This document shows positions 27,847 through 37,470 of a DNA stretch of 58,635 nt, piece by piece; position 1 is the first letter of the stretch; every line of letters starts with the position of its first letter. The notes beneath the pieces were generated by a model, which was not told the origin of the DNA, did not search any database, and saw only the letters and a program-made list of their open reading frames with translations. A program made the position numbers and the translations under genes. Source of the DNA: Candidatus Pseudoruminococcus merdavium (GTDB lineage Bacteria > Bacillota > Clostridia > Oscillospirales > Ruminococcaceae); assembly GCA_904419745.1 (NCBI GenBank), contig CAJFSS010000017.1:1-58635 (forward strand). Reading direction: 5' to 3'.

Positions 27847-27875
27847 ACTATACCACATAAGTATAATTTTTGCAA
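27847..27875 (-). promoter_or_regulatory. Promoter of the rubrerythrin gene with inverted repeat
   Basis: Minus strand TTGCAA (27870-27875), 17 bases, TATAGT (27847-27852). The inverted repeat TATAC-N7-GTATA (27849-27865) overlaps the -10 and spacer. It could be the site of a redox regulator; it does not match the classical PerR box, so this is inference. Confidence 0.6.
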
Positions 27876-27946
27876 CCCCTTTTTGCAATTTTTTTGATTT
27901 TTTATTTTTATTCTATTCTTTCTTTTTGTAATTTTTATGAACAGAC

Positions 27947-27974
27947 AAAACACCTGTTTATAAACAGGTGTTTT
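27947..27974 (-). terminator. Terminator of the MATE gene
   Basis: The perfect inverted repeat aaaacacctgttta / taaacaggtgtttt lies 17 bases after the MATE stop, with T residues on the minus-strand side. Confidence 0.85.
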
Positions 27975-27990
27975 CATGGCAACTATTTCT

Positions 27991-29337
27991 TCACTCTCTC
28001 GTGACATTGCGAATCCAACGGTTGGAACGCAGCCGCAAAAATGCAATGATGACTTTCACAAACTGATCGATCCTGGTACACAAAAAGACTATAGGTGCTG
28101 GAAGCTTCAGCCAAAATGCTGCAATTGCCGCCAACGGTAGTACCACCAGCCAGCCACAGATCAAATCGACCAAAACAACAAAGTTTCCATCTCCAGCCCC
28201 TCGGTTGATTCCGGTAAAACATGTTGCCGCATAGGCAGTCGCCCAAGTGGTAATTGCTCCAATCACCATAAATTGTTCTGCAACCTCTTTGGTCGCGTCC
28301 GTCACATTATAAAAGGAAATGGCAATCCCACGGATAAAATACACAAAGAGTGCTGCCACAAAACCAAATCCAAAAAACAACAATTGCAGGGTGTTGGAAT
28401 ACTGTCTGGCCAGCTTATAATTTCCAGCTCCTACCGTTTTTCCAATGATCACGCAGGCGCCAGCACCAAGGCCCCAAATAAAAATCATGGCAAGTTCCAG
28501 CACAACATCCGTCATACTATTCGCAGATACCGCCTGTGAACCGAGATGTCCCATGATCCCAGCTTTGAAATTTCCAACAAGTCCCCAAAGCAAATCCCCA
28601 ATAACAATCGGGACGCCGTATTTTCCAAAATCCTTCCACAGATCATAGTTGTTGCGCAGAATATCCTTCGGCTTGAAGGCCACCCGTTTTTCACAGCAAA
28701 AAACATAAAAAAGCACAACAAGGAATTCTATCACACGGGTAATCAGAGTAGATAACCCAGCGCCATTCACTCCCATACGCGGTGCGCCGAATTTTCCAAA
28801 GATAAACACATAATTCATGGCCAAATTAACAAAGAAGGAACAAATCGATACAATCAGTGCAATTTTTACCACTTCTACCCCTCGCAGCATCGAGAGGAGG
28901 GTTGTAGAAACCGACATAGTTAAATAGGAAAAACATACTATCCGCAGGTAGCCGGCCCCTGCCTCAATGATTGCCTGTTCGTTAGTAAACAGGGAAAGGA
29001 TAAATTCCGGAAAAAATGCACATACAAGGGTAATCACCGCTGAAAAGGTAAAACACACTTTCAGTCCAATGGCAAACACTGTGCGGATGCGATCCATATC
29101 CCGTTTTCCCCAATACTGGGAGATGAGAACTGCGGTTCCACCGGATACCCCGCCAATAAATTTTCCCACAATAAAGCTTACCTGGTTTGCAAGCGCCACC
29201 CCGGAAAGGGCCACTTCCCCAAGCTTTCCCACCATGACCGTATCGGACATGTTCAGCCCAAAAGAAATTAAATTTTGGAATGCGACAGGAAGTGCTATGA
29301 GAAGCAGGGTCTTGTAAAAGTTTTTATCCTTGACCAT
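27991..29337 (-). CDS. MATE family efflux transporter
   Basis: A 448-residue membrane protein with twelve predicted helices in the two-bundle MATE pattern. NLISFGLNMSDTVMVGKLGEVALSGVALANQV and the matching second-half segment (SQAVSANSMTDVVLELAMIF) are family signatures. These proteins export cationic drugs or metabolites using a Na+ or H+ gradient. The ATG at 29337 has AGGGGG 8 bases upstream; the open frame before it is not translated. Confidence 0.92.
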   Translation of the reverse strand: MVKDKNFYKTLLLIALPVAFQNLISFGLNMSDTVMVGKLGEVALSGVALANQVSFIVGKFIGGVSGGTAVLISQYWGKRDMDRIRTVFAIGLKVCFTFSAVITLVCAFFPEFILSLFTNEQAIIEAGAGYLRIVCFSYLTMSVSTTLLSMLRGVEVVKIALIVSICSFFVNLAMNYVFIFGKFGAPRMGVNGAGLSTLITRVIEFLVVLFYVFCCEKRVAFKPKDILRNNYDLWKDFGKYGVPIVIGDLLWGLVGNFKAGIMGHLGSQAVSANSMTDVVLELAMIFIWGLGAGACVIIGKTVGAGNYKLARQYSNTLQLLFFGFGFVAALFVYFIRGIAISFYNVTDATKEVAEQFMVIGAITTWATAYAATCFTGINRGAGDGNFVVLVDLICGWLVVLPLAAIAAFWLKLPAPIVFLCTRIDQFVKVIIAFLRLRSNRWIRNVTRE

Positions 29338-29572
29338 ATGAGTTCCCCCTTTACAGAAAACCGATCCTGTTTTCATTGTAGCTGTGGGAATCAAAATACA
29401 CAAGTAGCTCCATTACAGTCTTTACAGGTCGTTTTTATGCACCAGTTCCTATTTTCCAGTATTTCAAACAATAAGAAAGCAAAATATTGGAAATTTCATA
29501 CAAACCCCGTCGATTTCTTTTTATGAAAAGGAAGAAAATATCCTCCACATCAAGAATATAATTTGTGAAAAC

Positions 29573-30250
29573 CTATTTCTTGGATTTTACATATTTTAAA
29601 TGTGCTTTTTTCTCCCGCCTCGTCACATGGCAATAGGGTTCCAGCAATTTTTCCAGCCGAATAATCTCCCTTCTGGATAAACGGGGACAAAATGCAGACA
29701 CTTTCCTCATGGTACGGAACAATTTCTTTTCCTTGATTACCGGGCAAAACCCGGTACGAATTTTGACCCGCTTTAAGCGGCATGGCCCGCAAAACACAAC
29801 GATTGGATGCAGAAGATTTTCGTTTTTTACCCCAAGTACCTGCCTGAGTGCGTTATAATGGGCCCTGTTTTGTGCAATCGGATTATAAAAGCCAAATCCT
29901 CTGCCTCTGGAAAGCCCATGGTACCATTTTGCAGCATCTTCGTCTCCGAATACTTCCCCTGAATAGTGCTTGCACTCCAGAATAAAAATACCCCGACGGC
30001 AAAGACAGAGCACATCAATTTCCGTAGTTGCGCCTTTTTTGTTGGGAAGATATAAATTGGTCAATACTCGATATGTGCCAAACCGGTGGGAAAGCTTTCT
30101 GGCAAGCTGTTGTTCAGCTTCATTCCCGATATGCAGAAGCTGTTTTTGGAACTTTTTTTCCTTTACAATATGCCTGACAACCAAATAAAGAAGCAATATC
30201 ATAAACAAAATGACCAGAGAAAAGAAAAAAATCGGTTTTAAATGTTCCAT
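29573..30250 (-). CDS. NERD domain protein, membrane-anchored
   Basis: A 225-residue protein with an N-terminal transmembrane helix (about 8-27) followed by a nuclease-related NERD domain. The EIDVLCLCRRGIFILECKHY stretch has the catalytic-type D...ExK arrangement of PD-(D/E)xK enzymes, with GNEAEQQLARKLSHRF upstream. A basic C-terminal tail follows. The role of NERD proteins is unknown, though many are tied to DNA processing. Chosen start ATG 30250. Confidence 0.85.
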   Translation of the reverse strand: MEHLKPIFFFSLVILFMILLLYLVVRHIVKEKKFQKQLLHIGNEAEQQLARKLSHRFGTYRVLTNLYLPNKKGATTEIDVLCLCRRGIFILECKHYSGEVFGDEDAAKWYHGLSRGRGFGFYNPIAQNRAHYNALRQVLGVKNENLLHPIVVFCGPCRLKRVKIRTGFCPVIKEKKLFRTMRKVSAFCPRLSRREIIRLEKLLEPYCHVTRREKKAHLKYVKSKK

Positions 30251-30278
30251 TCTATCACACCCTTTGCAGATGATTTTT

Positions 30279-30307
30279 ACTATACTGAGTTTCTCGACAA
30301 AAATCAA
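30279..30307 (-). promoter_or_regulatory. Promoter of the NERD gene
   Basis: Minus strand TTGATT (30302-30307), 17 bases, TATAGT (30279-30284). Confidence 0.6.
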
Positions 30308-30343
30308 GAACATATTTTCTTTGTAAACAAATTTCTGACCCAA

Positions 30344-30372
30344 TTCCACTTTTCCTCTTCTAGTGGTATAAT
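30344..30372 (+). promoter_or_regulatory. Promoter of the flippase gene
   Basis: Extended -10 TGGTATAAT (TATAAT at 30367-30372) with a weak -35 TTCCAC (30344-30349). The start would leave a leader of about 155 bases, which holds the structured element at 30430-30511. Confidence 0.65.
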
Positions 30373-30429
30373 AGGGGCATTCAATGGATAAAAACTGTAA
30401 AAGATTTGGGCTATACTTTCCATTTTGTT

Positions 30430-30511
30430 AGAAACCATTCCCTCTCTGGAAATCGAAATTCCGTGTCCTTGTTGCAGCTGGGAGATAGTTTGTATCTCCT
30501 GGATGGTTTCT
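30430..30511 (+). ncRNA. Predicted structured leader RNA upstream of the flippase
   Basis: An 11-bp outer stem (AGAAACCATtCC 30430-30441 with GGATGGTTTCT 30501-30511, one bulge) encloses two hairpins: GGAA/TTCC at 30448-30462 and the strong GGAGATA/TATCTCC at 30481-30499. This makes a three-way junction. CTCCT at 30496-30500 is also complementary to the ribosome-binding site AGGAG at 30526-30530, so an alternative fold could hide the start. It matches no riboswitch class that I recognise. Confidence 0.5.
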
Positions 30512-30537
30512 CTGCCCTACAATAAAGGAGTGTTCCC

Positions 30538-31962
30538 GTGAACCGATACAAAAAACTCTTGTCCAATACCGTGCTTTTTGCCATTGGTACTTTTAGTTCC
30601 AAAGCGCTTGTATTCCTGCTTATGCCGCTGTACACAGCAGTCCTTTCTACAGAGGAATACGGTACCGTTGATCTGATCATGCAAGCCGGCAACCTTCTAT
30701 TGCCTCTGGTTTCTGTGGGGATTATCAATGCAATTGTCCGCTTTGGCCTGGATTCCAGCGTCCGCAAAAGCGACGTCTTTACTGTGGGATTGATGACCGT
30801 TTTCTGCGGCTTTCTTGTTTTGCTGTTCTTCTATCCACTGCTCCAGAAAATTTCCTATATTTCAGACAATATTGTTTTAATTTATCTCTTTGTTCTCATG
30901 TCCTGCCTGCGCAGTGTTTGCCACCAGTTTGTCCGTTCCATGGAATTGGTAAAACTTTATACCATTGATGGAATTTTCAGTACCTTTACAACCATTATGT
31001 TTAATATCCTTTTTTTGGTGGTATTCAAGCTGGGAATTACCGGTTATGTACTGGCTACGGTATGCGCCGATTTTCTTTCCGCATTTTTGCTGTTTTTAGT
31101 TGCAAGACTGCACCGGTATATCCATTTGAAAGGGTTGAAAAAACATATTATTGTGGATATGCTCAAATATGCAGTACCCATGATTCCCAACACCATGTTT
31201 TGGTGGATTACCAGCGCTTCCGACCGCTATATCATTGCCTTCTATCTTGGAAATGATGTCAATGGCCTGTATGCTGCCGCCTCGAAAATTCCAACCATTA
31301 TCACATTGTTTTCCAGTATCTTTATGGATGCGTGGCAGATGTCGGCCATTACAGAAAAAGGGACTATTGAACGCAACCGTTTTTTTACCAATGTATTCGG
31401 CACTTATCAGGCCCTGATTTTTGCTGTGGGTTCGGGGTTGATCCTCTGTTCCAAACTGCTGACCATGATCATGGTCTCCCCCGCCTACTACGAATCGTGG
31501 AAATTTATCCCGTTTTTGATTATGGCAACCTCTTTTTCCTGTCTCGTGAGCTTTCTTGGAAGCGTGTATATGGTGGAGAAAAAAAGTGTGTTAAATTTCC
31601 TGACTACTGCCGCCGGAGCCGTTATCAACATTGTGCTCAATTTCATTCTAATTCCGAGATTAGGGGCAAATGGCGCCGCCCTTGCCACCTTTGCAAGCTA
31701 TTTCACGGTCTTTTTGCTGCGTGCGGTGGATACCAAGCGTTTTGTTAAAATCCGATTCAGCAGCTTAAAACTCGCCTTAAACACGATTTTATTACTCATT
31801 CAAAGCCTGGTTATGATTTTTGAAACTCCTGGATGGATTGTCATTGAAATCGGGATTACCGTACTGATGCTTCTGCTCAATCTGAAATCCATTTTCGAGA
31901 GTCTCAGCCGTATTTTTTTCCGTCTCAGGGCAAGAACCGTCCGTTCCAAAAAGATGTCCTAA
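30538..31962 (+). CDS. Lipid-linked polysaccharide flippase (MOP superfamily)
   Basis: A 474-residue protein with about 12-14 transmembrane helices, similar to Wzx/SpoVB-type flippases (polysaccharide biosynthesis protein family). MNRYKKLLSNTVLFAIGTFSSKALVFLLMPLYTAVLSTEEYGTVDL at the N-terminus is typical (the loop LSTEEYG is diagnostic), and NTMFWWITSASDRYIIAFYLG matches the family's mid motif. It should flip an undecaprenyl-linked glycan across the membrane. The start is GTG at 30538, seven bases after AGGAG. A structured leader precedes it, and a GNAT gene follows 12 bases later. Confidence 0.88.
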   Translation: MNRYKKLLSNTVLFAIGTFSSKALVFLLMPLYTAVLSTEEYGTVDLIMQAGNLLLPLVSVGIINAIVRFGLDSSVRKSDVFTVGLMTVFCGFLVLLFFYPLLQKISYISDNIVLIYLFVLMSCLRSVCHQFVRSMELVKLYTIDGIFSTFTTIMFNILFLVVFKLGITGYVLATVCADFLSAFLLFLVARLHRYIHLKGLKKHIIVDMLKYAVPMIPNTMFWWITSASDRYIIAFYLGNDVNGLYAAASKIPTIITLFSSIFMDAWQMSAITEKGTIERNRFFTNVFGTYQALIFAVGSGLILCSKLLTMIMVSPAYYESWKFIPFLIMATSFSCLVSFLGSVYMVEKKSVLNFLTTAAGAVINIVLNFILIPRLGANGAALATFASYFTVFLLRAVDTKRFVKIRFSSLKLALNTILLLIQSLVMIFETPGWIVIEIGITVLMLLLNLKSIFESLSRIFFRLRARTVRSKKMS

Positions 31963-31974
31963 GGAGTGTCTGTC

Positions 31975-32457
31975 ATGGCTGATATGCTTGTCAATCTTTA
32001 TCGACTTTCCCAACAGGATCCTTCCCCTCTAAAGGAGAAAGGGGTTTTCATCAAACGCGTCCTGCCACCGGATAAATCCAAAGTCCTCGCTTTTATCCGC
32101 GGTCAATTTCAAGAAGGATGGGCGGATGAATGTGAACACGCCCTTTCCCACGATCCGCCAAGCTGTTACATTGCCGTTCGGGACAAAAAAATCCTTGGAT
32201 TTGCCTGCTATGACGCCACTGCAAAAGGGTATTTCGGGCCAACTGTGGTAGATCCGTCCCAACGCCGCAAGGGAATAGGAGCTGCACTTTTACACGCTTG
32301 CCTGAACTCCATGCGTGAACAGGGATACGGGTATGCCATTATAGGATGGACGGCCAAGGATGCTATCCCGTTTTACCAAAAGGAAGCAGGCGCGGTGCTC
32401 ATAGAAAACTCCGAACCGGAAAACAGTATTTATTCCAACATGATTGAATTTGATTGA
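31975..32457 (+). CDS. GNAT family N-acetyltransferase
   Basis: A 160-residue GNAT domain protein. The acetyl-CoA loop is seen in VVDPSQRRKGIGAALLHACL (R/QxxGxG/A), preceded by the beta-strand ILGFACYDATAKGYFGP. The ATG at 31975 follows AAGGAG by 8 bases; an upstream GTG in frame is part of that site. It is in an operon with the flippase. Substrate unknown. Confidence 0.88.
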   Translation: MADMLVNLYRLSQQDPSPLKEKGVFIKRVLPPDKSKVLAFIRGQFQEGWADECEHALSHDPPSCYIAVRDKKILGFACYDATAKGYFGPTVVDPSQRRKGIGAALLHACLNSMREQGYGYAIIGWTAKDAIPFYQKEAGAVLIENSEPENSIYSNMIEFD

Positions 32458-32474
32458 TTCCATATAGCAAAAAC

Positions 32475-32510
32475 GTTGCCGGCAGCACATATGCTGCCGG
32501 CAACTTTTTT
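32475..32510. terminator. Terminator between the GNAT gene and carB
   Basis: Perfect 13-bp stem GTTGCCGGCAGCA / TGCTGCCGGCAAC with a 4-base loop and TTTTTT. It may serve convergent carB as well. Confidence 0.9.
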
Positions 32511-32526
32511 ACTGAATAGCCTTTGG

Positions 32527-35500
32527 TTACTGGATTTGCGCGTGGTATTCCTGCAGGCATTTGGCTTCAATCTCTTTTCCGCCCTCATGCACTGCCTTGA
32601 TTCCCTGCACAGCGGCATGGGCCGCCGCCAAAGTGGTGGCGTAAAAGATTCCATACTTAATTGCTGCTTTCCGGATATAACTGTCATCATGATGGCTGAG
32701 AGAACCAGCCGGTGTATTGACAATGAAATTGATTTTTTTGTTTTTAATTTCGTCCAATACGTTTGGCGCACCTTCATATAGCTTTTTGGTCTGCACGCAA
32801 TCAATGCCATGTTCCCGCAGCAGGCTTGCCGTACCGCTGGTCGCTACAATTTTAAATCCCTGTACGGCAAACTCCCTTGCCACATCGACGACTTCCGCCT
32901 TATCACGGTCGCTGACGCTAATAAAAACGGTTCCGCTCAGAGGAATTTTGGTCTTTGTCGCCTCCTGTGCGCGGTAAAAAGCAAGGCCAAAGGAATCTGC
33001 AAGTCCCAATACTTCGCCGGTAGAACGCATCTCCGGGCCAAGCAGCGGGTCCACTTCTGGGAACATATTAAACGGAAAGACCGCTTCCTTGACGCCGCAG
33101 TGGTTGACCTTATGGTGTTTCAGGCCGATTAGTGGGGATTGCTCCCCAGTCAAAGGCAGGGTCATAATTTTCGTGGCCAGTGGAACCATTTGGATTCCCA
33201 GTACTTTGGAGACCAGAGGAACGGTTCTGGAAGCACGGGGATTGGCTTCCAGCACATAAATAGTATTGCCTTCGATGGCATACTGCATGTTCATCAGGCC
33301 GCGGACACCAAGTTCCAGCGCAATTTTCTTGGTATACTCATTGATGGTTTGAAGCTGTTTTTCGCTCAAATGGACGGATGGGATAACACAGGCCGAATCG
33401 CCGGAATGCACGCCAGCCAGTTCAATATGCTCCATGACTGCCGGGACAAACACCCGCTCGCCGTCGCAGATAGCATCCGCTTCCACTTCCGTCGCATGCT
33501 GAAGGAAACGGTCAATCAGGATCGGACGATCCGGCGTAACACCGACTGCTGCCTTCATATAACGGATTAAGCTTTCCTCATCGCGGACAATTTCCATTCC
33601 TCTTCCACCAAGCACATAGGATGGACGGAGCATCAATGGGTAACCGATTTCATCCGCTGCCTTTTTCGCATCCTCTACTGTAACGGCCATCTCCGCCTGT
33701 GGCATCGGAATACCGAGTTTCTCCATCATGGCGCGAAACTGATCGCGATCCTCCGCAAGGTCGATGGCTTCCGGAGAGGTGCCAAGGATATTGACCCCAT
33801 TGGCCTTGAGCTCCTGTGCCAAATTCAGCGGGGTCTGTCCTCCAAACTGGGTGATGACGCCAACCGGGTTTTCGCGGTGGTATATACTCAGGACATCCTC
33901 AACAGTCAACGGTTCAAAATAGAGCCGATCGGAAGTATCATAGTCCGTGGAGACGGTTTCCGGGTTACAGTTGACAATAATTGTCTCAAACCCCAGGCGC
34001 CTGAGTTCAAATGCCGCATGAACACAACAATAGTCGAATTCAATTCCCTGGCCGATCCGGTTTGGGCCGCCGCCCAAAATCATAACCTTCGGTTTTTTCG
34101 AGGGGACAACTTTGGTGTCCGTTCCTTGATAGGTGGAATAGTAATAGGACGCGTCTTTTACGCCGCTGACCGGGACTTCTTCATAAACTTCTTCAATCCC
34201 AAGGCGGGTACGCTGTTCCCGAATGGACTGTTCCGTGATATTGAGAATCTTTGCAAGGTATTTATCAGAAAAACCGTCGCACTTTGCCTGGCGCAGCAGT
34301 TCATCCGGCAGTCCCTTTCCGTAATAGGCCAGCATCTGCTCTTCCAAGTCCACAAGTTCTTTCATCTGCTCCAGGAAATAGTGCTTGATTTTGGTCTTTT
34401 CATACAGGGTATCTAAATCCGCGCCTTTGCGGATGGCTTCGTACAGGATAAACTGGCGCTCGCTGGTGACAGTATTAAGCATCTTCATCAGTTCATCCAG
34501 GGATTTCTCATGGAAATCCTTTGCAAAGCCCAGGCCATAACGCCCGGTTTCCAGGCTACGGATAGCCTTCTGAAATGCCTCTTTATAGGTTTTTCCGATG
34601 CTCATGACCTCGCCGACAGCGCGCATCTGCGTGCCGAGTTTATCCTCTGCGCCTTTGAATTTTTCAAAAGCCCAGCGGGCAAATTTGATGACAACATAAT
34701 CGCCCCACGGTTCATATTTATCCAGAGTTCCCGCTCTCCAATACGGAATTTCATCCAACGTCATCCCGCAGGCAAGCATTGCAGAAATCAGGGCGATTGG
34801 GAAGCCGGTCGCCTTGGAAGCGAGCGCGGAGGAACGGGAGGTACGCGGATTAATTTCAATGACAATGACACGGTCGCTGACAGGATCATGGGCAAACTGG
34901 ACATTGGTTCCGCCAATCACACCTACGGCGTCGACAATCCGGTATGCGATATCCTGCAAACGCTTTTGCAAGTCTTTGCTGATGGTCAGCATCGGCGCCG
35001 AACAGAAAGAATCTCCGGTGTGTACCCCCAACGGGTCAATATTTTCAATAAAGCAGACGGTAATCATGTTGCCCTTCTGGTCACGGACAACCTCGAGTTC
35101 CAGTTCCTCCCAGCCAAGAATGGATTCTTCCACCAGTACCTGGCCAATGATACTCGCCTGGATTCCACGGCTTGCAATGGTGCGCAGTTCCTCTTCGTTA
35201 TAGACAAGCCCGCCGCCGGCTCCACCCATGGTATAGGCTGGACGCAGGACAACCGGATAATGGAGTTCTTGCGCAATTTCAATAGCCTCTTCCACAGAAT
35301 AAGCAGGCTTGGAACGCGCCATCTCCACGTTTAAAGCGTCCATCTGTTCTTTAAACGCTATGCGGTCTTCCCCGCGCTCAATGGCGTCTACCTGCACACC
35401 GATCACCTTGACGCCGTATTTTTCCAGCACGCCCGCCTTAGACAGCTCCAGGCAGAGGTTTAATCCAGACTGTCCGCCCAGGTTTGGAAGCAGGGCGTCC

Positions 35501-35748
35501 GGACGTTCCTTTTTGATAATCTCTGTCAGGTTGTCCACATCCAGCGGCATGATATAAGTTGCATCCGCCATGTCCGGATCGGTCATGATAGTGGCCGGAT
35601 TAGAATTGACCAGTACAATCTGATATCCCAGGTTCCGCAACGCCTTGCAGGCCTGTGTCCCTGAATAATCGAATTCACAAGCCTGTCCAATAATAATGGG
35701 GCCGGAACCGATAATCAGTATTTTGTTAATGTCCTCACGTTTTGGCAT
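32527..35748 (-). CDS. carB: Carbamoyl phosphate synthase large subunit
   Basis: A full-length CarB (1073 residues) for pyrimidine and arginine synthesis. Two ATP-grasp halves are present: the first with GGQSGLNLCLELSKAGV and the second with GGGPNRIGQGIEFDYCCVHA. PRTSRSSALASKATGFPIA and PRASRTVPLVSKVLGIQMVP are matching signatures, and an MGS-like allosteric domain forms the last 140 residues. The ATG at 35748 follows AGGAGG; the upstream open frame is not used. The small subunit carA and pyr genes are not adjacent, so the partner subunit must lie elsewhere. Confidence 0.97.
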   Translation of the reverse strand: MPKREDINKILIIGSGPIIIGQACEFDYSGTQACKALRNLGYQIVLVNSNPATIMTDPDMADATYIMPLDVDNLTEIIKKERPDALLPNLGGQSGLNLCLELSKAGVLEKYGVKVIGVQVDAIERGEDRIAFKEQMDALNVEMARSKPAYSVEEAIEIAQELHYPVVLRPAYTMGGAGGGLVYNEEELRTIASRGIQASIIGQVLVEESILGWEELELEVVRDQKGNMITVCFIENIDPLGVHTGDSFCSAPMLTISKDLQKRLQDIAYRIVDAVGVIGGTNVQFAHDPVSDRVIVIEINPRTSRSSALASKATGFPIALISAMLACGMTLDEIPYWRAGTLDKYEPWGDYVVIKFARWAFEKFKGAEDKLGTQMRAVGEVMSIGKTYKEAFQKAIRSLETGRYGLGFAKDFHEKSLDELMKMLNTVTSERQFILYEAIRKGADLDTLYEKTKIKHYFLEQMKELVDLEEQMLAYYGKGLPDELLRQAKCDGFSDKYLAKILNITEQSIREQRTRLGIEEVYEEVPVSGVKDASYYYSTYQGTDTKVVPSKKPKVMILGGGPNRIGQGIEFDYCCVHAAFELRRLGFETIIVNCNPETVSTDYDTSDRLYFEPLTVEDVLSIYHRENPVGVITQFGGQTPLNLAQELKANGVNILGTSPEAIDLAEDRDQFRAMMEKLGIPMPQAEMAVTVEDAKKAADEIGYPLMLRPSYVLGGRGMEIVRDEESLIRYMKAAVGVTPDRPILIDRFLQHATEVEADAICDGERVFVPAVMEHIELAGVHSGDSACVIPSVHLSEKQLQTINEYTKKIALELGVRGLMNMQYAIEGNTIYVLEANPRASRTVPLVSKVLGIQMVPLATKIMTLPLTGEQSPLIGLKHHKVNHCGVKEAVFPFNMFPEVDPLLGPEMRSTGEVLGLADSFGLAFYRAQEATKTKIPLSGTVFISVSDRDKAEVVDVAREFAVQGFKIVATSGTASLLREHGIDCVQTKKLYEGAPNVLDEIKNKKINFIVNTPAGSLSHHDDSYIRKAAIKYGIFYATTLAAAHAAVQGIKAVHEGGKEIEAKCLQEYHAQIQ

Positions 35749-35807
35749 ACTATTCCTCCTCTGACTACCTGAAAGCACATAAAACGACATAATAACATAT
35801 TTTATTT

Positions 35808-35836
35808 ATTATAGCGCACAAAACTTTACAGAACAA
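35808..35836 (-). promoter_or_regulatory. Promoter of carB
   Basis: Minus strand TTGTTC (35831-35836), 17 bases, TATAAT (35808-35813). The leader is about 55 bases with no visible attenuator. Confidence 0.75.
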
Positions 35837-36185
35837 GAAAATTCTCTGTTTTGTGTGCTTTTGCACATCTAAGGAAGGATGGAGAAAAATGTTCTTGGGA
35901 ATTTTATAAAAACATTTGCCGATGCGGGTTTATAAGTAAGTAGGTATACGGACAAAGTAATGTTGAGCAGAAGAACAACCATGATATCCGTACAACAAAA
36001 ATGGACGCCCCTAACAACCTGGATATTTGGAAAAACTCGATCGATTCGGACAGGAGAGGATGCTTCCTCATGGAAAGCAGAGAAAATGTCCTGAAAATAC
36101 AGCCGCTTAATAAAACAGCAAAGCACCTTACCAATTTTTATTAAAACTGACGCAAAATCAAAACATACAAAAAGGGTATCAAGTC
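35837..36185. other. Intergenic stretch without a supported gene
   Basis: About 350 bases between the carB promoter and the dapL terminator. Two overlapping minus-strand open frames (76-85 codons, 35869-36134) have no ribosome-binding site and no family features. No hairpin or tRNA is seen. Confidence 0.6.
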
Positions 36186-36217
36186 AAAATCCCCCTTCTT
36201 TACAAAGAAGGGGGATT
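36186..36217 (-). terminator. Terminator of the dapF-dapL operon
   Basis: Stem aatcccccttcttt / aaagaagggggatt with a 2-base loop, 6 bases after the dapL stop, with T residues on the minus-strand side. Confidence 0.88.
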
Positions 36218-36222
36218 AAACA

Positions 36223-37419
36223 TTATAGTATTTTTTTCATCCTTTCCATTGCCTCCGCCGTACTCTCATGGTCCGAAAAAGCGGTTAAACGGAAAAAGCC
36301 CTCGCCGTTGTTGCCAAAACCTGCACCCGGAGTCCCAACAACCGCAGCATTTTCCAACAGGAAATCGAAAAATTCCCAGGAATCCATCCCATTCGGGCAT
36401 TTCATCCAGATATAGGGAGAATTGATTCCCCCAAAGTAGGGGATCCCTTTTTCTGTGAGTGCCGCGCCAATCATCCTGGCATTTTCCCGATAATAGGAAA
36501 TATTTTCTCTTGTCTGCCGTTTGCCTTGCTGGGTAAATACCGCCGCTGCGCCGCGTTGTACAATATAGGAAACCCCATTGAATTTTGTTGTCTGACGCCT
36601 GAGCCACAGTTGGTTGAGGAGGATTTCTTTCTCCTGTTCGCTTTTTGCAGTTAAAGCTTTTGGGACAACCGTGTATCCGCAGCGTGTCCCGGTAAACCCG
36701 GCAGTCTTTGACAGGGAACAAAATTCAATCGCACAGGTTTTTGCCCCTTCAATTTCAAAAATACTGCGTGGCAGGCCCTGTTCTGATACAAACGCCTCAT
36801 AGGCCGCATCAAAAAGAATGATTGCCCCATACCGGTTGGCATAATCCACCCATTCCTTCAGCTGCTGCCTGGTATAAGCTGCACCAGTCGGATTATTGGG
36901 TGAACAGAGATAAATGAGATCTGCTCCCTGTTCAGGGGGCATTGGGCAAAAACCATTGTTTTCATCTGCCTGTAAATAGACTATTTTGGTGCCAAGCATC
37001 TGGTTTGTATCCACATATACTGGGTATACGGGATCAGGGATCAAGACCGTATTCTCTGCACTGAAAAGATCAGTAATATTTCCTACATCACTTTTTGCGC
37101 CATCGCTGATGAAAATCTCATCCAAATTCAAGGAAACTCCCATCTCCTGCTGGTAATATTCCTGTATGGCTGTTCGTAGAAAATCATATCCCTGCTCCGG
37201 GCCATAGCCATGGAAGGTCTCTTTTTTTGCCATATCCTCAACCGCTTGATGCATGGAATCAATCACGCAGTCCACCAATGGCAGCGTGACATCGCCAATT
37301 CCCATCCGGATGATTTTCTTTTCCGGATGTCTTTCCGAAAAAGCAGAAACGCGTTTTGCAACCTCAGAAAAAAGGTAACTCTGTTTTAAACTGAGAAAAT
37401 TTTCATTGATATGGGCCAT
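36223..37419 (-). CDS. dapL: LL-diaminopimelate aminotransferase
   Basis: A 398-residue class I/II PLP aminotransferase that makes LL-diaminopimelate directly from tetrahydrodipicolinate. The PLP Lys is in SLSKTAGFTGTRCGY; LCSPNNPTG and FDAAYEAFV are the cofactor-binding segments; IRMGIGDVTLPL and GYGPEQGYDFLR are typical of DapL rather than general aspartate aminotransferases. It is co-transcribed with dapF, which completes meso-diaminopimelate formation for lysine and peptidoglycan. Confidence 0.95.
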   Translation of the reverse strand: MAHINENFLSLKQSYLFSEVAKRVSAFSERHPEKKIIRMGIGDVTLPLVDCVIDSMHQAVEDMAKKETFHGYGPEQGYDFLRTAIQEYYQQEMGVSLNLDEIFISDGAKSDVGNITDLFSAENTVLIPDPVYPVYVDTNQMLGTKIVYLQADENNGFCPMPPEQGADLIYLCSPNNPTGAAYTRQQLKEWVDYANRYGAIILFDAAYEAFVSEQGLPRSIFEIEGAKTCAIEFCSLSKTAGFTGTRCGYTVVPKALTAKSEQEKEILLNQLWLRRQTTKFNGVSYIVQRGAAAVFTQQGKRQTRENISYYRENARMIGAALTEKGIPYFGGINSPYIWMKCPNGMDSWEFFDFLLENAAVVGTPGAGFGNNGEGFFRLTAFSDHESTAEAMERMKKIL

Positions 37420-37470
37420 AGTACTTCCCCTCTCCTATTATTTGTATTCTTTCCATGATGAAATGGGAAC

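Noticed and set aside
32093-34416. Several plus-strand frames antisense to carB
   Set aside because: All are reading-frame shadows of carB, with no ribosome-binding site.
35869-36134. Possible decayed acyltransferase or small membrane gene on the minus strand
   Set aside because: FPNIQVVRG-like residues looked familiar, but neither frame continues into the family, and no ribosome-binding site is present.
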